64,000 nucleotides of DNA from Dicaeum eximium (GCA_013396995.1 VWZP01001727.1:1278366-1342365), one strand, 5' to 3'; counted from the stretch's first letter, positions 34,001-47,000 are shown. Numbers and translations: made by a program. Notes: generated by a model from the letters alone, not told the origin.

Positions 34001-36590
34001 ATACAACTTTTCTACAATCTTTGTGTATAAAAAGAATTGTCTCAAAGCAAAACCCAAGGCCGTCCTCAATTGTTTGTGATGTTCCTGTACTTCCCCTTCT
34101 TGTGTGGGTGGTGAACATTGAGCTCACTGCAGAAGTACTGTTATGCTCTATTGCTGCCACTTTTGCAAGTGTGAAGAAAGCCACGTGGAGGGCACCCGCT
34201 TGCCTCCTGTGTCCTGGAAGGGGCAGACATCTCCTCCTCTAAGAGGAACTGAGCAGTGCTCAGGGGTGAAGATACCTGATGCTCCTAAGTTGGGTAGGGA
34301 AGGGAAATGTAGTGATCTGAGATCTTGTAGGCAGTGTTGTAGAGGAGCTGGGATTTTGCTTGAGACAGAGCAAGCTTTGGAAGTGACAGGAGAAAGGTAA
34401 GTTTTCTAGAGCTGGTGTCTGTGGCACCTCTGTGAACCATTTCAGAAATTTTCAGATTGGAAGGAGGACTGGAAAGAAAGATTTACCCTGCAGTGACACA
34501 CTGGGAATATTAATTTTCAAGCTGTTTTATTAATTCTAGCTCTCCAACAGATCAGACTTGTCATGATTTAAAGAACAATTCTATCCTCCCATTCCAGTAA
34601 CATTTGCATTTATAAATCTGGATTCTGTGTGTGTGCTTATCAAACAGATATATATCTACTTAAACACAATTGCTAATTCTGGGTCCTTGGATGAAAAAGG
34701 GGTAACTACTCTTACACCTTACCTCTTCCTGGTTTTGTTTGGTTGGTTTTATCTTTACAGAGAACTGGGTGTTAGTCCTGCAAGTGGGTAAATTATAACA
34801 GATGTGGGACAGGCCTGCTCCCTCACTTGAATGAACTCCTGCTCGTTCAGGTATGTATGAGCTGTACTGAGATCTACTGGAGTGTGCTCAAAAGCAAAGC
34901 ATCTGTTGCATTCTTAAAGTGCTTTTCTTCTGGAAGAGCAGATCTGAGAATCAGAAGAATTTATGCCTAAATCTGACTTCTGCTATTGACTGGATTTAAT
35001 CTGCATCAACACTTTCCAAAGTAGCTACGTATTTTCCTTTGGGTTGTAGTCACACTGAGGCTTTCAGTTGTTAGTGCTGAAACATTTACCTCTCCACTGA
35101 GGTAATTATCATTTGTATTTGTGGCCCTAGTTAATTGTAGGCCTCACCTTTTGCTTACTTAAGCCCTTTGAGAAATTGTTTCCTTTCCTGGAGTGGGATG
35201 ATGTACAGAAGGAAGTAAAGTACTTTATCTGCATTCGTCCATATCCCAATATTGGGAAATGCTGGGCTTATAAGTTGTCAGATGCTGTAGCTGTGTAAGT
35301 ATTCACTGAAAAATCTGTGAGTGCAGCCATAGGTAGAATTGGTGTCAGACACGAAACCATCATGATCCAGCCCTGGAAAGAGAGTCCCAGAGCTCTGCAG
35401 CTGGGAGGGCACACACAGCAGCCACATGCCCAGCATCAGCCTCCTCCAGGACAGGGGCCACAATCCATTACCTCAACAGAGTAAGTTTACTAAAGAAGCA
35501 TCAGTTAAATGTGTTTTTATAAAAAAGTCCCTCCCATAACTTTTAGTATGGGAGTGGGGTGTCTGTTCTAAGACTTAAGTCAGGACATAACATGACTAAA
35601 AAGCAGAACTAAAAGGAGAAAAAATAATGGACAAAGTATTGCCTCCTTCAGAGGCACGGCTGTAGGAACTGTTTCTTACATGAAGCACTGAGGCTTCGAG
35701 GGTAATGCTGAGTTTGGGACTACCCTCACCTTCATGACTGTATTTTGCCTTTTGTCCCCTGTAGACAAACTTTATGCAGATGTCATTTTGTCTACTGCTG
35801 GCCTGAGGTTGTGCTGACTGGCCAGATACTTTTGGAAGTATGACTGGAATGTGCTTGTGAAGACACGGAAACCTAATCAGTAATGAAAATAGCCACTGAG
35901 TGTAAATCTATGCTCTGTCAGAAAAACTTGTTAATGCTGTGGAGCTCCACTCTTGCCTCGTGCCACTCAGCTATTGTACCAGGCCAGTTGTCCTGTGAGG
36001 TTGTTATGTGAATTATGTTTTGAGAAGCCTGTATCTTATCTCTTGGCAATGCTGTTATTGCCAGAAGAAAGTGCCTGTGTACAAAGAGCAAAGCAGACTG
36101 AAAAGTTACCTTCCACGGTTGTATTTCACTCATCCTTGAACTGGGAAGTAGCCTTTGTTTCATGTATATGGCAAGTGAACTACATAACATTAATGAAACA
36201 GAGATCCTAAACCCTGCTTAGAATTGTCATTGGCAGCTATTAATATATTTTCAATGGTATTTTTTATTTGCAGCTTAGTCATAACTCACCAAGATGTAGT
36301 TCTGCTTGTTAGCTATAGAGGTGGTTGAAAGGGCTTGGGATACTCCAAGATTTCGTCCCAGCTTCATAGCATTCCTCATTGCCTTGAAACTGTGCTAGGC
36401 TATGTATTTGTAGTGACAGAACTAAAAAAAAGAGCAGCACTAAATTGACATTTCCACTCCTTGTGTGGATGGAATGGGAAATGAGCAGCTCTTTGTCACC
36501 AAGTGAAATGGGTAATATAATTCCAAGGACTGGCTACCATTTGTACATAGACAAGAGACTTCAGACCATCTTCCTTTAAAAAGGTCATTG
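28040..36590. other. Gene-free spacer downstream of HFM1
   Basis: This stretch holds the HFM1 3' flank and then AT-rich intergenic DNA. I recognise no coding exon, RNA gene or mobile element. The open frames present (up to 117 codons at 33889-34242) carry no motif or exon flanks. Around 31160-31260 there is an octamer (ATTTGCAT) next to ATTAATGA, the kind of content seen in developmental enhancers. Confidence 0.5.
28244..28249 (+). terminator. Candidate HFM1 polyadenylation signal (ATTAAA)
   Basis: ATTAAA about 205 bases after the HFM1 stop, the most plausible hexamer in the proximal 3' flank. No AATAAA was seen closer. Transcript data are absent, so the true cleavage site is unknown. Confidence 0.35.
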
Positions 36591-36593
36591 AGG

Positions 36594-36617
36594 AATACAA
36601 CCCCCAGGATGCACCGC
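36594..36617 (+). promoter_or_regulatory. ZNF143/THAP11-type promoter motif
   Basis: The site contains AATACAA directly followed by CCCCCAGGATGCACCGC. The established motif is ACTACAA then TTCCCAGMATGCACCGC-like sequence, found in CpG-island promoters bound by ZNF143, THAP11 and HCFC1. The long match at the edge of the CpG island is unlikely to be chance. Confidence 0.65.
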
Positions 36618-36839
36618 ACACTAAGTGTTCTAATATGTCTTTCACACAGGGCTCCCATCGGACGTTTCCCCTCCGTTACTGCGCTCACAATCGCCGGCCT
36701 GAGGCGCATTGAGGAATCGCCCATCCGCCGTGCAGGGACCGTGCGTGGAACGAGCCCTCGTTCCCTGCTCACCCGGGGGAGGCAGTGGGGGCCGGGCCCG
36801 GGGACAGCGCGGGGGCGCTGGTTCCGCTCCCTGCAGCCC

Positions 36840-37030
36840 GCTGGCCGTGCGGGGCGCGGGCCATTNCTCGCTGCCCTTGGCCCCGCTGGCCGTGCGGGGG
36901 GCGGGCCATTGCCTCGCTGGCCATTGTCCCGCTGGCCGTGCGGGGCGCGGGCCATCGCCTCGCTGGCCATTGTCCCGCTGGCCGTGCGGGACGCGGGCCA
37001 TCGCCTCGCTGGCCCCGCTCGGGGGCGGCC
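36840..37030 (+). repeat. 46-bp GC-rich minisatellite
   Basis: The core GCTGGCCGTGCGG recurs at 36840, 36885, 36931 and 36977 (spacing 45, 46 and 46 bp), with a partial fifth copy (GCTGGCCCCGC) near 37019. The units also share GCGGGCCAT and CCTCGCTGGCCATT. The first unit contains the undetermined base 36866, a typical mark of assembly difficulty. Confidence 0.9.
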
Positions 37031-37639
37031 CTCGGGGACGGCCGGGGGGTGCCGCCCTCGGGGTGCCGCCCTCCGGGGGCTTTAGCCGGTGGCACTCGCG
37101 TGTCACCGTGCGCTCCCCCTCGCTGCTGGCACCGGGCGCAGGGTGAGACCGGGGTATGGCACAGCTTGTGCTGCAGGCACCCCGCGGTGTGTTCCGCGGT
37201 GCTCGTCCAGAGGGCTCTCGCGTCTCGGCACTGCTGGGTAGGTGACACACAGACCCGCGGGCAGGGACCCCGGGAGGGACCCGGCCGCCACCGCCGCCCA
37301 CCCGCGGCCCGGAGGGACCTGGTGGCAGGGCACGCGGCTGGCCTTGCCTCGGGCAGGTGTTTCCGAACTTAAAGGGAGCCCTAAATACTGAACACCCATG
37401 CAAAAATGCAAGTTAAAAGCAAGGGCGCCGACTATACCGTAGCACCGGCAAGAGCTGTAATTTGAAATGGAGGGAGGCCTACGTAAGATGGCCAGTTCTG
37501 AGGGCTTGCGGTGCATTGTAACCAGACTGATTAAATGGTTAACAAGGTGCTGATGTGCTGCAGAGGGAAGGTGGCATACCATCCTTTCGGGATTTTTCCA
37601 GACGAGGGAGTCGTGTGACCCACTCCAGCACCGCAGTTC

Positions 37640-38140
37640 CTTCCTGACTCTTACTTTGTCATTCTCGGGTGACAGCTGGGCCAGCCAGAGGGGACGGCCC
37701 AGCCGGGGCTCCATTTCCAGGCAGTGCTGCGTGGAGCGCCTCGGTGTGCAGCTCCTCTGCCCCGGGCCCATCCGCCCCAACCAGCCCGCCACCCCTCCTG
37801 TGGGAAAACAGGGAAAGAAAAGAGCCTTTTCCTTAATGCAGAAATAGCTTATGGGATAGTTCTTGTCTCAGAATTCATTTTCTCCTGCAAAGGAAGGTGC
37901 GTGTCCAAAGCAGCTGCGCTGCTGACCTCCCTTCCCCCTGTGCACGGTGCCCGTTGCGTGCCGGCGGGGGAAGGGAGAGGTGGCCAGGCTTGGCTTGGCT
38001 CTGCGGCCTTGCTGGGCTTGGCTCTGCAAACGGGAGCCGAGGGGCCGGCGGTGGCTCTGGGGCTGGGGAAGGCTTGGGTGTGCCTGCGGTCGGAGTGGGG
38101 CTGCTTCCCTACAGGAAAGTTTTGTGAGCACATGGATGGT
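37640..38140. other. GC-rich block with moderate CpG
   Basis: A second GC-rich segment directly after the CpG island, with short direct repeats of GGCTTGGCTCTGC about 20 bp apart (around 37992 and 38013). Open frames on both strands follow base composition. No gene recognised. Confidence 0.5.
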
Positions 38141-39639
38141 ATCTGGCTTCGCATTCCTTCCCAGAGTTAACTTTCAAAAGGGAGGTCTCCCTTGTGGATT
38201 TATGTCAGTGATTTTGGGTTTTAAACTATTCATGCATGAAAAATGACTTAGGAGTTGTATACTCCCATGTATGAATAATGACTACATGGGAACACAGATT
38301 ACAGCAGTTTTGCACTGAGACTGCTGCAGTTTACATGCTCTCTTTGGGAACATTATGAAACGTTTTTAAATGCTAGTTCATGTTAATGCATTGATTTCAA
38401 TCAGTCTCTTTTTGTCCCTTTTGGATTTGTTCAACTTAACAGCTAGCTTGTTTCATGTTTGCTTTAAGATATGCTTAGCAAATTAGGCAAATAAAAAAAT
38501 GCATGCAAAAATATGGTGCTATTCACATGTATCAGGTTTTTTATTTATTAATAGACTGCAATTTCCATATGATATTCTGCCTTTTTTTTTAAACTTTGGC
38601 TCAATGGATAGTTTATTCCAATTACACGTAGTTTAACAGCTTTGAAATCTGTTTTTGCTTTTCTAATGCATGAAGGCATTGATTCTGTTTCAGGTTTTAA
38701 TTAAACTCTACAGTGACTTTAAATTCTATTGTCCTTTTCATTTAAATAGGATTTTTGTTAGATCTTTAACAAGACCTCAGTGGGGTAATAAATCTAAGAA
38801 ATTGTCCTTATTAGGAGTAGATTATCCTCAAGAGACAGAAAGTCACAGAAGTAACTAAAATCATTTGTAGAGACAGAACTAAGGCTTTTTCTTCCTAAAC
38901 ATTAAACAGACTTGAAAATTACTTGCTTGGGCACTCAAATTAAATTAAATGATATTTTGTTTATTTTTCACATTTTCAGTGTAGGCTATTTGCATTTACT
39001 TAAAATTTGAGTTTCATTGAGTAGAATTCACTCCTGAATAAGGATCCTTACTTTCATTATACAAGCTGTAACTGAAACTCTGTATAGCCTGCCATTTCTC
39101 TTGTTATTAACCCTTGCAGTGCTGCTAATGTATAGGACCTGCTGACACAGTGAGTGCATTCTTCGTTCCTTGTTTGTGCCATAGAGATGAGTCTTGGCTG
39201 AAGAATTGGTCTTGTGTTTGTCACACACCCCAGCCAAGGAGAACTGTGGAGTATGCACAAGTGTGGAGCTTGTGGAAAGATCTCGTATGCTGGATTTAAA
39301 ACACAGGTTCTTGGAGAAAACTTGTCACACACTCAACAGTTCTGCCTAGGTTTGACCTTAGTGTGTTTACATACTGCTGGGAGGTGAAAGGGGATATAAC
39401 TCTAATGGTTCTTTTTTTTTAGCTGTTTGCTTCATTCGAGGGTATGCTCTGTTTTGCAGGTGCTCTAGGTTTGCTTTGTTCCTGGCTTTAGTCATCGGTT
39501 ACCTGCTGATGGGACAAGGCCTCCTTTATAGACACAGTCAAATCCTGAATATCTCCCCAGTGTTCAATTCCCAACTTCATTATACACACTGTGGTGCAGT
39601 TTCTTTAAGCATCCCGTCGTGTGGAAGCTCCGTTTCGGG

Positions 39640-40110
39640 GGACACTCATTCCTAGGACTCAGTTCTACAAACCAGCAGGCAAAGGCAGGGATGTTGTTCA
39701 GGGACATCTCCCAGTGAGCCCTGCCGAGACAGCGGCGTTTCCCCGCTGGCCGCAGGGGCTGCGCTGTGGTATGGCCAAGCCGCTGCCCTCCGCGGGAGAG
39801 CCGCAGGAAGCGGGGCTGAGGGGACACGGCTGAGGGGACACGGCCGCGGGGCCAGGGCCGCAGGAAGCGGGGCTGCGGGGACACGGCTGAGGGGACACGG
39901 CCGCAGGAAGCGGGGCTGAGGGAACACGGCCGCACGTGACGCGCCCACGTCCGCCTCCGCCGGGAAGGAGCCCGCAGCCCTGCGCAGCTGATGAGGACCA
40001 GCCCCTGTTGGTTGTTGCGGCTCTCAGGCAGCAGGTATTTAATGTCTCGGAGCCCTCCCGTCCGTGGGCTCCTCTGCCCCTGCCGGGCAGGCCGGCGTCT
40101 CTGCAGAGCC
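39640..40110. promoter_or_regulatory. CpG-rich cluster with minisatellite and CACGTG box
   Basis: A GC- and CpG-rich block. It includes a minisatellite (39801-39931) and then CACGTGAC at 39933-39940, an E-box of the USF/MYC class. It could be a minor promoter or a recently GC-enriched repeat. The overlapping open frames on both strands are compositional. Confidence 0.45.
39801..39931 (+). repeat. GC-rich minisatellite (GGGGACACGG / CCGCAGGAAGCGGGGCTG)
   Basis: CCGCAGGAAGCGGGGCTG occurs at 39801, 39858 and 39901. Units of GAGGGGACACGGC lie between, giving an irregular array with spacings of 57 and 43 bp. Confidence 0.88.
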
Positions 40111-43100
40111 AGGTCCTGTCAGCCTTCAGGCTGCTGCTCTCACACGGCATCTGCTGTGTTCCTGTACTGAGAGACTTCACCTCAAACCTTCTTGTCTTCT
40201 ATGTGATACTCTAGTGATACATTGGGCAGAAGGAATTATGTTAGGGGAACATAGCTCATAAATATTAATTTCTAATTAGACTCTATTTGCTGTGTATTCT
40301 AGGCAAAATTACAGGTTTTGAGCCTTCATCTGCCGCTTTCCATATCACTCAAATAACAGATTTTGGCATGGTAAATCAGAGAGGAAGGTAGAAAATCTGA
40401 TGCAAAGTGAGATAATGTAGTTCTATGTTATTATGCCTCTTCTGTGCCCTGATAGAAAACTTTAAAACATAGACGGTGCTGACAGCAGGTAAGTCACCTA
40501 GTTCTGCTCTGCTTTAGGTATAAAGCCTGGGGAAAGGGGAGGAGAATGCTCAGATTGCAACTCACCCTTCCTTCTAAAGCAGTGCACTGGGAGAAGCATG
40601 GCAAACCTAGGCTGAGTCCTGCAACTTATTTAATATGAATCAGTGCACAAGATTATGAGTGCTAAGAGTGCTCAGCCTTTGGGAAAGATTCTGGGGAATC
40701 AAGAGATTCTTCATCCTATCTTGCATGGCAGTTAGACCTGATTTAGGTGGTGTCATACCTCGGACAAATTCTACAGGGCATAGTTTTGCTCTGGATTCTT
40801 ATCAGGATGTGGGATTTTCCCTGTTTTCCCCAGCAGTGGGGCCAGGAGTTTGTGGCTCTGCAGGGTCAGATTGAGAGGGCCCAGCTGTGTCCCTTACTAA
40901 GAGATTTGTCTTACCTCCCTGTCTCCCCTCCACCCTTGTTTCTGGGAATGCATGCTGTAGTCAGAGGCAAGTGCTGTGACTCTGCCTGCAGTATGAAAGT
41001 GATGTGTCTACAAGAAATGCAAATGGACTTCCACTGCTTGCTGATGTGCAGTGAAAAGAATCCCGTCTTGCCTTGCACTCTGCAGCAATGTGTGTTGCCT
41101 TCCAGTGCCGAGTACACACCACAGCATCAGATGTGGGGAGCTGCTGTTTGCACATGTGCCATGCGGTGAGCCAGCAGCATTCCCCCGTTCCAGCAGCCTC
41201 CCTGGAGAGCAGCAGGGTGCTTCAGAGGTCAGCGGGGTACCTGTGCATCACAGCTGTGAAAAGCTGCCCTCTTTAGGCCCTGAGGCAACACTCTGTGAAG
41301 CGGAGCGGAAAAGCGGGGGTCCGACAGTGGCAGGTATCCCTGCGCACAAGACAAGGCAGCATGAGGGTATAAGAAATCCAGTTTGCTTCTCAACATGAGT
41401 AGATGGGGTTTGGGTGGGAAAGTAATGGGAATGCTAAATGCGTGCTGCTAACATTTACTAAAATGACAGCAAATCTCGTCTGTATTAATGTTTAGCTTTT
41501 GAGATGCAGTGGAATTTTACTTTGTTAAAGAGGGTAGGAAGCCTAGAAGTAGCTCTTTAGTCTTCGACTGGAAAATACAATTTTGAAATCCATTCTCTTA
41601 GGAATGGAATAATCAAACAGAGTGTTAGTGGATGTTAAACCTACTCTGAATGTTATTTAAAGAATTTCTCAAATGGAAACAAAAGTGATAGGATGGTGTC
41701 AGGCTCAAATGGACATTACTTATACAGTTGTCCACATGAAGAAGAGAGGTTGATCAGCTTATATTTTCTGATTATATTATTGTTTAGGAATTATCAAAAG
41801 TCATTATGTGATTCTTAAATACTTCATTTGCTCTTTGTTCCAACGAAAGGCTGTTGGAACTGTATCCGTTGTTTTACATGGCTCTGTGCATGAGGACTTA
41901 CCACAAAGGATATCCAGTGTCCTGCATCTGCAGGAGTCTTCAGCACTGAGGAGAAGAAAATGTTCATCTTTCCCCTCCTACTGCTGAGCTGTTCCTCGTG
42001 GCACATTTTTGATCTCCCTTGATCAATTTGTGCCTGATACCATGTATACATGTCTTGTTGTTCCCCACATTGTAATGCTCTCCTGTTTTCCCAAATGTTG
42101 TTACATTTCCTTTCTCCTTCCTCTATTTTTCATTTCTCTTTCCCATTTGTAATGCATCTGCTGTCTCTGTTGTTTTTCACTTATAATTTAATACCACCAG
42201 TGAATTTGTTTCTCCCTGCAGATTATTAAAAAGCGGCTATGTGGGACTACTTGTAAAAGAAAACACTGCATTCCCAGGATAGCTTTCCAACTGGTTGTGT
42301 CAATACTCTCTTTTGGAACTTTTACCTTTCTTTAGTTCTTTAGCAGCTGCAAAGTGCTTTCTGGATCTCTTGTTTGTCACACCAGTGTGAGAATGCAAGG
42401 AACAAATTCAAGAGTTGCAGACTTGAAAGGATCTGTGCAGCCCTAGGAAAAGGGCAGTTTCCTGTGTAAAGCAGAGCAAAAAATCAAATTAACAAAATCC
42501 CCATCCAGCCACAAAACAAGTCTGTCCTCAGCCTGTGGGCAGTTTATGGGAGGGCTTTCCTCCTTCCCACCCTCTGTACAGTCTGTTTCAACCCACCAGT
42601 GTGACCGGTGGCTGGCGAGCTGGCAGAAATGGATGTGTGCCTGAGATACCACCACGTAGTGAAGGGCCACACCGGTGGGGTGAGGAGTTCTGCTCCTCTG
42701 GGAAGCCAGGAGTCTGGGATTGCTTTCATCCAGCACAAATCTCTGCGGCTCATGCAGCCAAGAGGAGCATTTGTTTTCTGTGGTGGGTAGCAGAGTTGGA
42801 TGAGGGAACAAATCCAACTGCGAGCTACCACGTCGCCTCATGAGGCCGGCCTGAATGCCGGTATTGACACAGAGGGAGTTTTTGGGGCAGGAAGGGAAGA
42901 TGGGCTGACATAGACTGAGCAATGTCACCACATGGTCAGTGGAGAGAGGCTCTTGGAGTGGGAGTCTCTTGCCAGTGCCTGGTTTCAGGATGTGGATGGC
43001 ACTGCTGTTCTGTGAGGTCTGTACGTGTCAGCTGATGCCCAAGGTAAATCCGTGCCCAGGGGTTACAGCAGCCTTGGACAGACCTATCCCTTCATTTTGC

Positions 43101-43640
43101 TTGTGCTCTCTGCTGGAGTGTTTCACTAGGAAAACTCACATTCTCAGCCCTGTTAGGGAGGGCAGGATAGGCTCATAGTTGAGCTCTGACTGGGTTAAAG
43201 GATGCCCTTGGGCAGCAGCAGGATTTCTGAAAGCCCCTGTAGGCTGCATCTCTTGGCACAGACTCCCTGCTGCCCTTGCTCCTCGCCTGCAGTGCAGGAG
43301 GCAGCCAGCATGCCCGGGTGTAGTTTTAACCCTTTGTTACCTAAAATTCAGACAGTTTCAAAGTAACACAGCAGTAAACAAACCACTGGCCCCTCTGTAC
43401 AGTCACATCCCTCACGTTGTCCCTGCCACCAGCGTTAATAATGTTGTGCATGATTTCCCAAGCACAGACTGGGAGTTGGGGAGTGTGAGGTGTGCCTTAA
43501 GGGGTGGGTAGCAGCAGTGAGTGTTTGAGGCTGGATAATACCCACTGGTGCTGCATGAAATGAAAGTTTTTTTACCAGCCACTCAGGGCTTTGAAACATC
43601 TGACATTAACAAAATAACCAATTTGAAGCAATAGTAAACT

Positions 43641-43654
43641 GCCATCTGCTGGTA
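43641..43654 (-). promoter_or_regulatory. CTCF-type site
   Basis: Read on the minus strand the site begins CCAGCAGATGGC and continues AG upstream on the plus strand (43639-43652 as AACTGCCATCTGCTGG). It matches the CTCF core CCASYAGRKGGCRS at every position. It lies in the spacer between HFM1 and the downstream promoter, where an insulator would be plausible. Occupancy is unknown. Confidence 0.45.
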
Positions 43655-44058
43655 GAAAAGAAATGCACGTAATGAACGTGCAGACTTAGGAAGTGATAAT
43701 TCTTTTGTGTTTGACATGCTGCAGTCAAATATGTACATGACATGGAAGCTGCATATATTTATTTAACGGGTGGTTTTCATCTCTATTTGCATTTTCATAT
43801 AGAATATGCTAAACAGATGCCTGTAATATAACTAACTTTAACGACAAGCACAGGAACCAAGACAATAAGAATAAAGAATGAGGACTAATAAAAGCAGATG
43901 AGCGATCAGGATGATGACAGGCTCCAAATGTGTCCTATTTACATTGCTAATAATGAATCACAAGCACTTCCTTTTATTGTTTCCCCCCATCTTAGACCCT
44001 CCTGTATGACCAGAATTGTAGCACTGAGAAACATTTCCTGGCATCTTCATTTTGATTT

Positions 44059-44074
44059 GTGTGTGTGTGTGTGT
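44059..44074 (+). repeat. (GT)8 microsatellite
   Basis: Eight GT units in the spacer. Confidence 0.95.
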
Positions 44075-47000
44075 GGTTCCTTACACAAGCCTGTAAATAG
44101 GAACTGGGTCTTTAATTGTTCCTGATTTAAGTAGGTCATCTTCTCCAATACACAAATCTCTTGTCTTCTTGTAAGCCAGGTCAGCTGTTGAAAAGGATAT
44201 GGAAAATACTTACTACACAAATATGACCAGAGAAAATGATTTCACAAAGGACCACTCCCAAATTACATGGCGTTACAGAACCAGTTTCCATAAATCACCA
44301 GTATGATGAGTACACTGCAGGGGAGAGACTATCAGATTTCATGTTTGTGTAGTGTGTACCAAGTGGGTGTGCTGAGCATGACTGGGTCCCTAAGGTGCTG
44401 CTGCACTATAAATAGCAGTGTTAGCGTGAATTACCTCCAGTGCAAACATCAGGCCACTTGCCCTTTTCATCTGCATGCAGTTTTGTTTTATGATTGGGGT
44501 TATTCCAAACATAGCCTATTGTTTTAGCAAACTGATCTTCTCATAGGAAATATTTTAAATGGGCAAAGAAAAAATAGGTCAGTTCTTCCTTTGAAATCAG
44601 AGAGAAGTGTGTATTCATAATATTTCCCAGGCTTATTTCCTTGGAACAGGTTTGGCAGGTATGAGAGGAAGTTAAAGATTTATTTTTGGTGCTATGTACC
44701 AGATGTCATACCTGCTCTTCTGAGACAGTTGCTTTTATCTCCAGCAGTACCTGCTCTAGTAGCAATGAAAAAGTGACTTGAATCCCATTTAAAGCATGTA
44801 GTGTGCACTGTTCTTGTGCCACTAAAGGAAAGGGAAGGCTTGTTTGGGAGACTCCAGGCAGAGTTCTTATGTGTCATTATGAAGGAAACGTGTTTGCATC
44901 CCTCTCAGCAGTGTTTTTGCCTCCTTGAAGATGTGGTGAATTAATATGCCCAACTCCTGGGCTTGTGACCCCAGCAGGCACTGAAGGGCTACAAAGCTGT
45001 CCAGTTTGAAGTGCTGTTATATTTATGAGATCTTCACGTTTATGGCTCATTTTGTAGTATCCAGGTGGTTCTTTCTAAAGGACCATGTCTGGGGAATTTG
45101 TTGTGCTGTGCATTGGCTTGAATCAAATGCTGTTCAGTGTCTCGCTTGAACAGAGCCCTGCTTGGTGGCAGAGTAACATTAATACTGTAGGGCCAAATCC
45201 TCAGCTCAGCAAAACACCACAGCTGTTTTTGACTTGTAATCTGTGCAGGATTTAGCCTTGGTGCATGGTCACAGAGGCAGACACCCTGCTCTGGGTCCTG
45301 TTTACTGAAATGCTCCAATAGCAACACAACATGATCAGATGGGAGCAGCCAGGGGAGCAGTGGTGCCCATGGATACCTGTTCACAGGTGGGAGCTGAGTG
45401 CACAGGTACCATCAGAGACACCACTGTCCTCTGCTTTGCCCTGGAGTCTCCCTGCTGACAGGACTCTGCCTCCCAGCTGGAGAGTGACTGATGCTTGAAA
45501 CAACAGGCCCAGTTTATTTCAGGTATGCCAGTGGCCTACATGACCGATAGGAAGGATAAGGTAAAGGCAACCAAAGCAGCATCTTCCTGTAGCCTCTAAG
45601 GGCTATAAAAATGGAAACATGGGAAACAAAGTCATAGATACATGAAATGAGGATGAGGGTTCACTGTTACCTGCTTTAGGCTAAATCAGGAGTTCAGTGA
45701 GACTGAGATTTGACCCAGTAAGAGAAAGGAGATGAGTAAGAAATGATCAAAAGATAAAGCTGGTCTTTCCTTCACGTTATGCTAGAATCACTCTGTTCAA
45801 AAAGGCTCCCAAACCACGGAGAGCTGGGGCAGGCAGGGGTGAAGAGGTGGTTTATGGTGATGGAAGGGTATTGTCATTACATAAATTGGAGTATTTCAAA
45901 TCTGTTTAACTGTTTAGTGCCATACCTTGTTAGTCTTTTCTGAGCTTACTTTGCAGTGGAGTGGGGGAAACTGTGCTGACTGCACAACTGGTTGCTTGGC
46001 TGTTTCTTTTCTCAGCAAATTAAGCCCTGCCTATGCTATGTTCAAGGTTTGGCAAAGGGCTCTTGATGGGTTTGCCATCCTTTTGCCCAACACTTAATCC
46101 TGCTTCCTTTTACTGGTACGGCTTCTGTACTAAAATGCCATGATCAGACTGAGTAACAATAAATCTACTAGTGATTTACCAAGGAGCAGGAAACCCTTAG
46201 TCAGGGGGCAGTTTTTAGCAAAGTGTAGTTCTCAAGATGAATTAAGTCCTTGTCTTTGCAAAGATTACTGCATGGTGGATGCAGAAATGATAACCAAGCA
46301 GTTAAGTGCTGTTCAGAAAGCAATAAAACACTCACTTTAAAAATCAAGAAGCATGAAATAGATACTATTTTACTGGGGCAGGAAGGGGGAAACAATAGGA
46401 GAATCATGAAATGGCTGCATATTGTTAATTTCAGTGGATATAGTGACATTTGGAGACCTCTGGTATATATTTGAAATAAGTAATGAAACTCATGTGTTGT
46501 ATGCTTGTCAAAGCCAGGCACGGGGATCAGCTAATATGCTTATCAGTCAGTGTCCATGGAGATGCTCTGCTTTCACACTATCTGCTGCTTGGAACTGGGC
46601 CCATGAAGAAGCCAGGTGATTAATCTGCAGGGGTTTATTTTTTCTGGACTGTTAATGTCCTCTGTTTCAGAGCAACAGCCCATGGTTCATTAAGCAAGGA
46701 AGATTTGATTGCAAGTGTGAAGGGCAGCACACAAGGATTCTCCACACATCTCTTGTTTGAGCCTTAGTGGGTAGGGAAATGAAGTGTTGGTGAAGTTTGT
46801 CCTGTGCTGGGGCAGAACCAGTACTTCATGAAAAGCAGTGGTACTGTTAGAAAATATGTATGTATTTGAGCCAATCAGGGTAAAATTTAAAGCCACAATG
46901 CTCTTGTAGGGTGGTAGGGACACTTGGTAGTAGCCCAGAAATGCACAGCTGCAACTTCAGCTGACCTGCTGTGAGAATCATGCTCCTCTTAAATCTTTTG

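Larger units (their letters stand above)
36590..37400. promoter_or_regulatory. CpG island, candidate promoter in HFM1-downstream spacer
   Basis: An abrupt GC- and CpG-rich block set in AT-rich surroundings. Its left edge carries a ZNF143/THAP11-type motif (36594-36617), its middle a 46-bp minisatellite (36840-37030), and there is one undetermined base (36866). Long open frames on both strands (up to 253 codons) reflect the lack of A/T-rich stop codons and are not convincing genes. It may be an alternative promoter of the downstream gene or the start of a noncoding RNA; direction is not decided by sequence. Confidence 0.6.

Noticed and set aside
36440..37403. Overlapping long open frames on both strands (up to 253 codons)
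   Set aside because: They lie in the GC-rich minisatellite and CpG island, where stop codons are rare in all frames. The residues are repeat translations (Arg/Pro/Ala/Gly) and the frames run through an undetermined base.
38263..38291. 9-bp inverted repeat (TCCCATGTA / TACATGGGA) with 11-base loop
   Set aside because: Too short for an RNA hairpin gene and common by chance in 64 kb.
39564..40214. Open frames on both strands, up to 160 codons
   Set aside because: Products of the GC-rich minisatellite and flanking CpG cluster; no motif, no exon structure.
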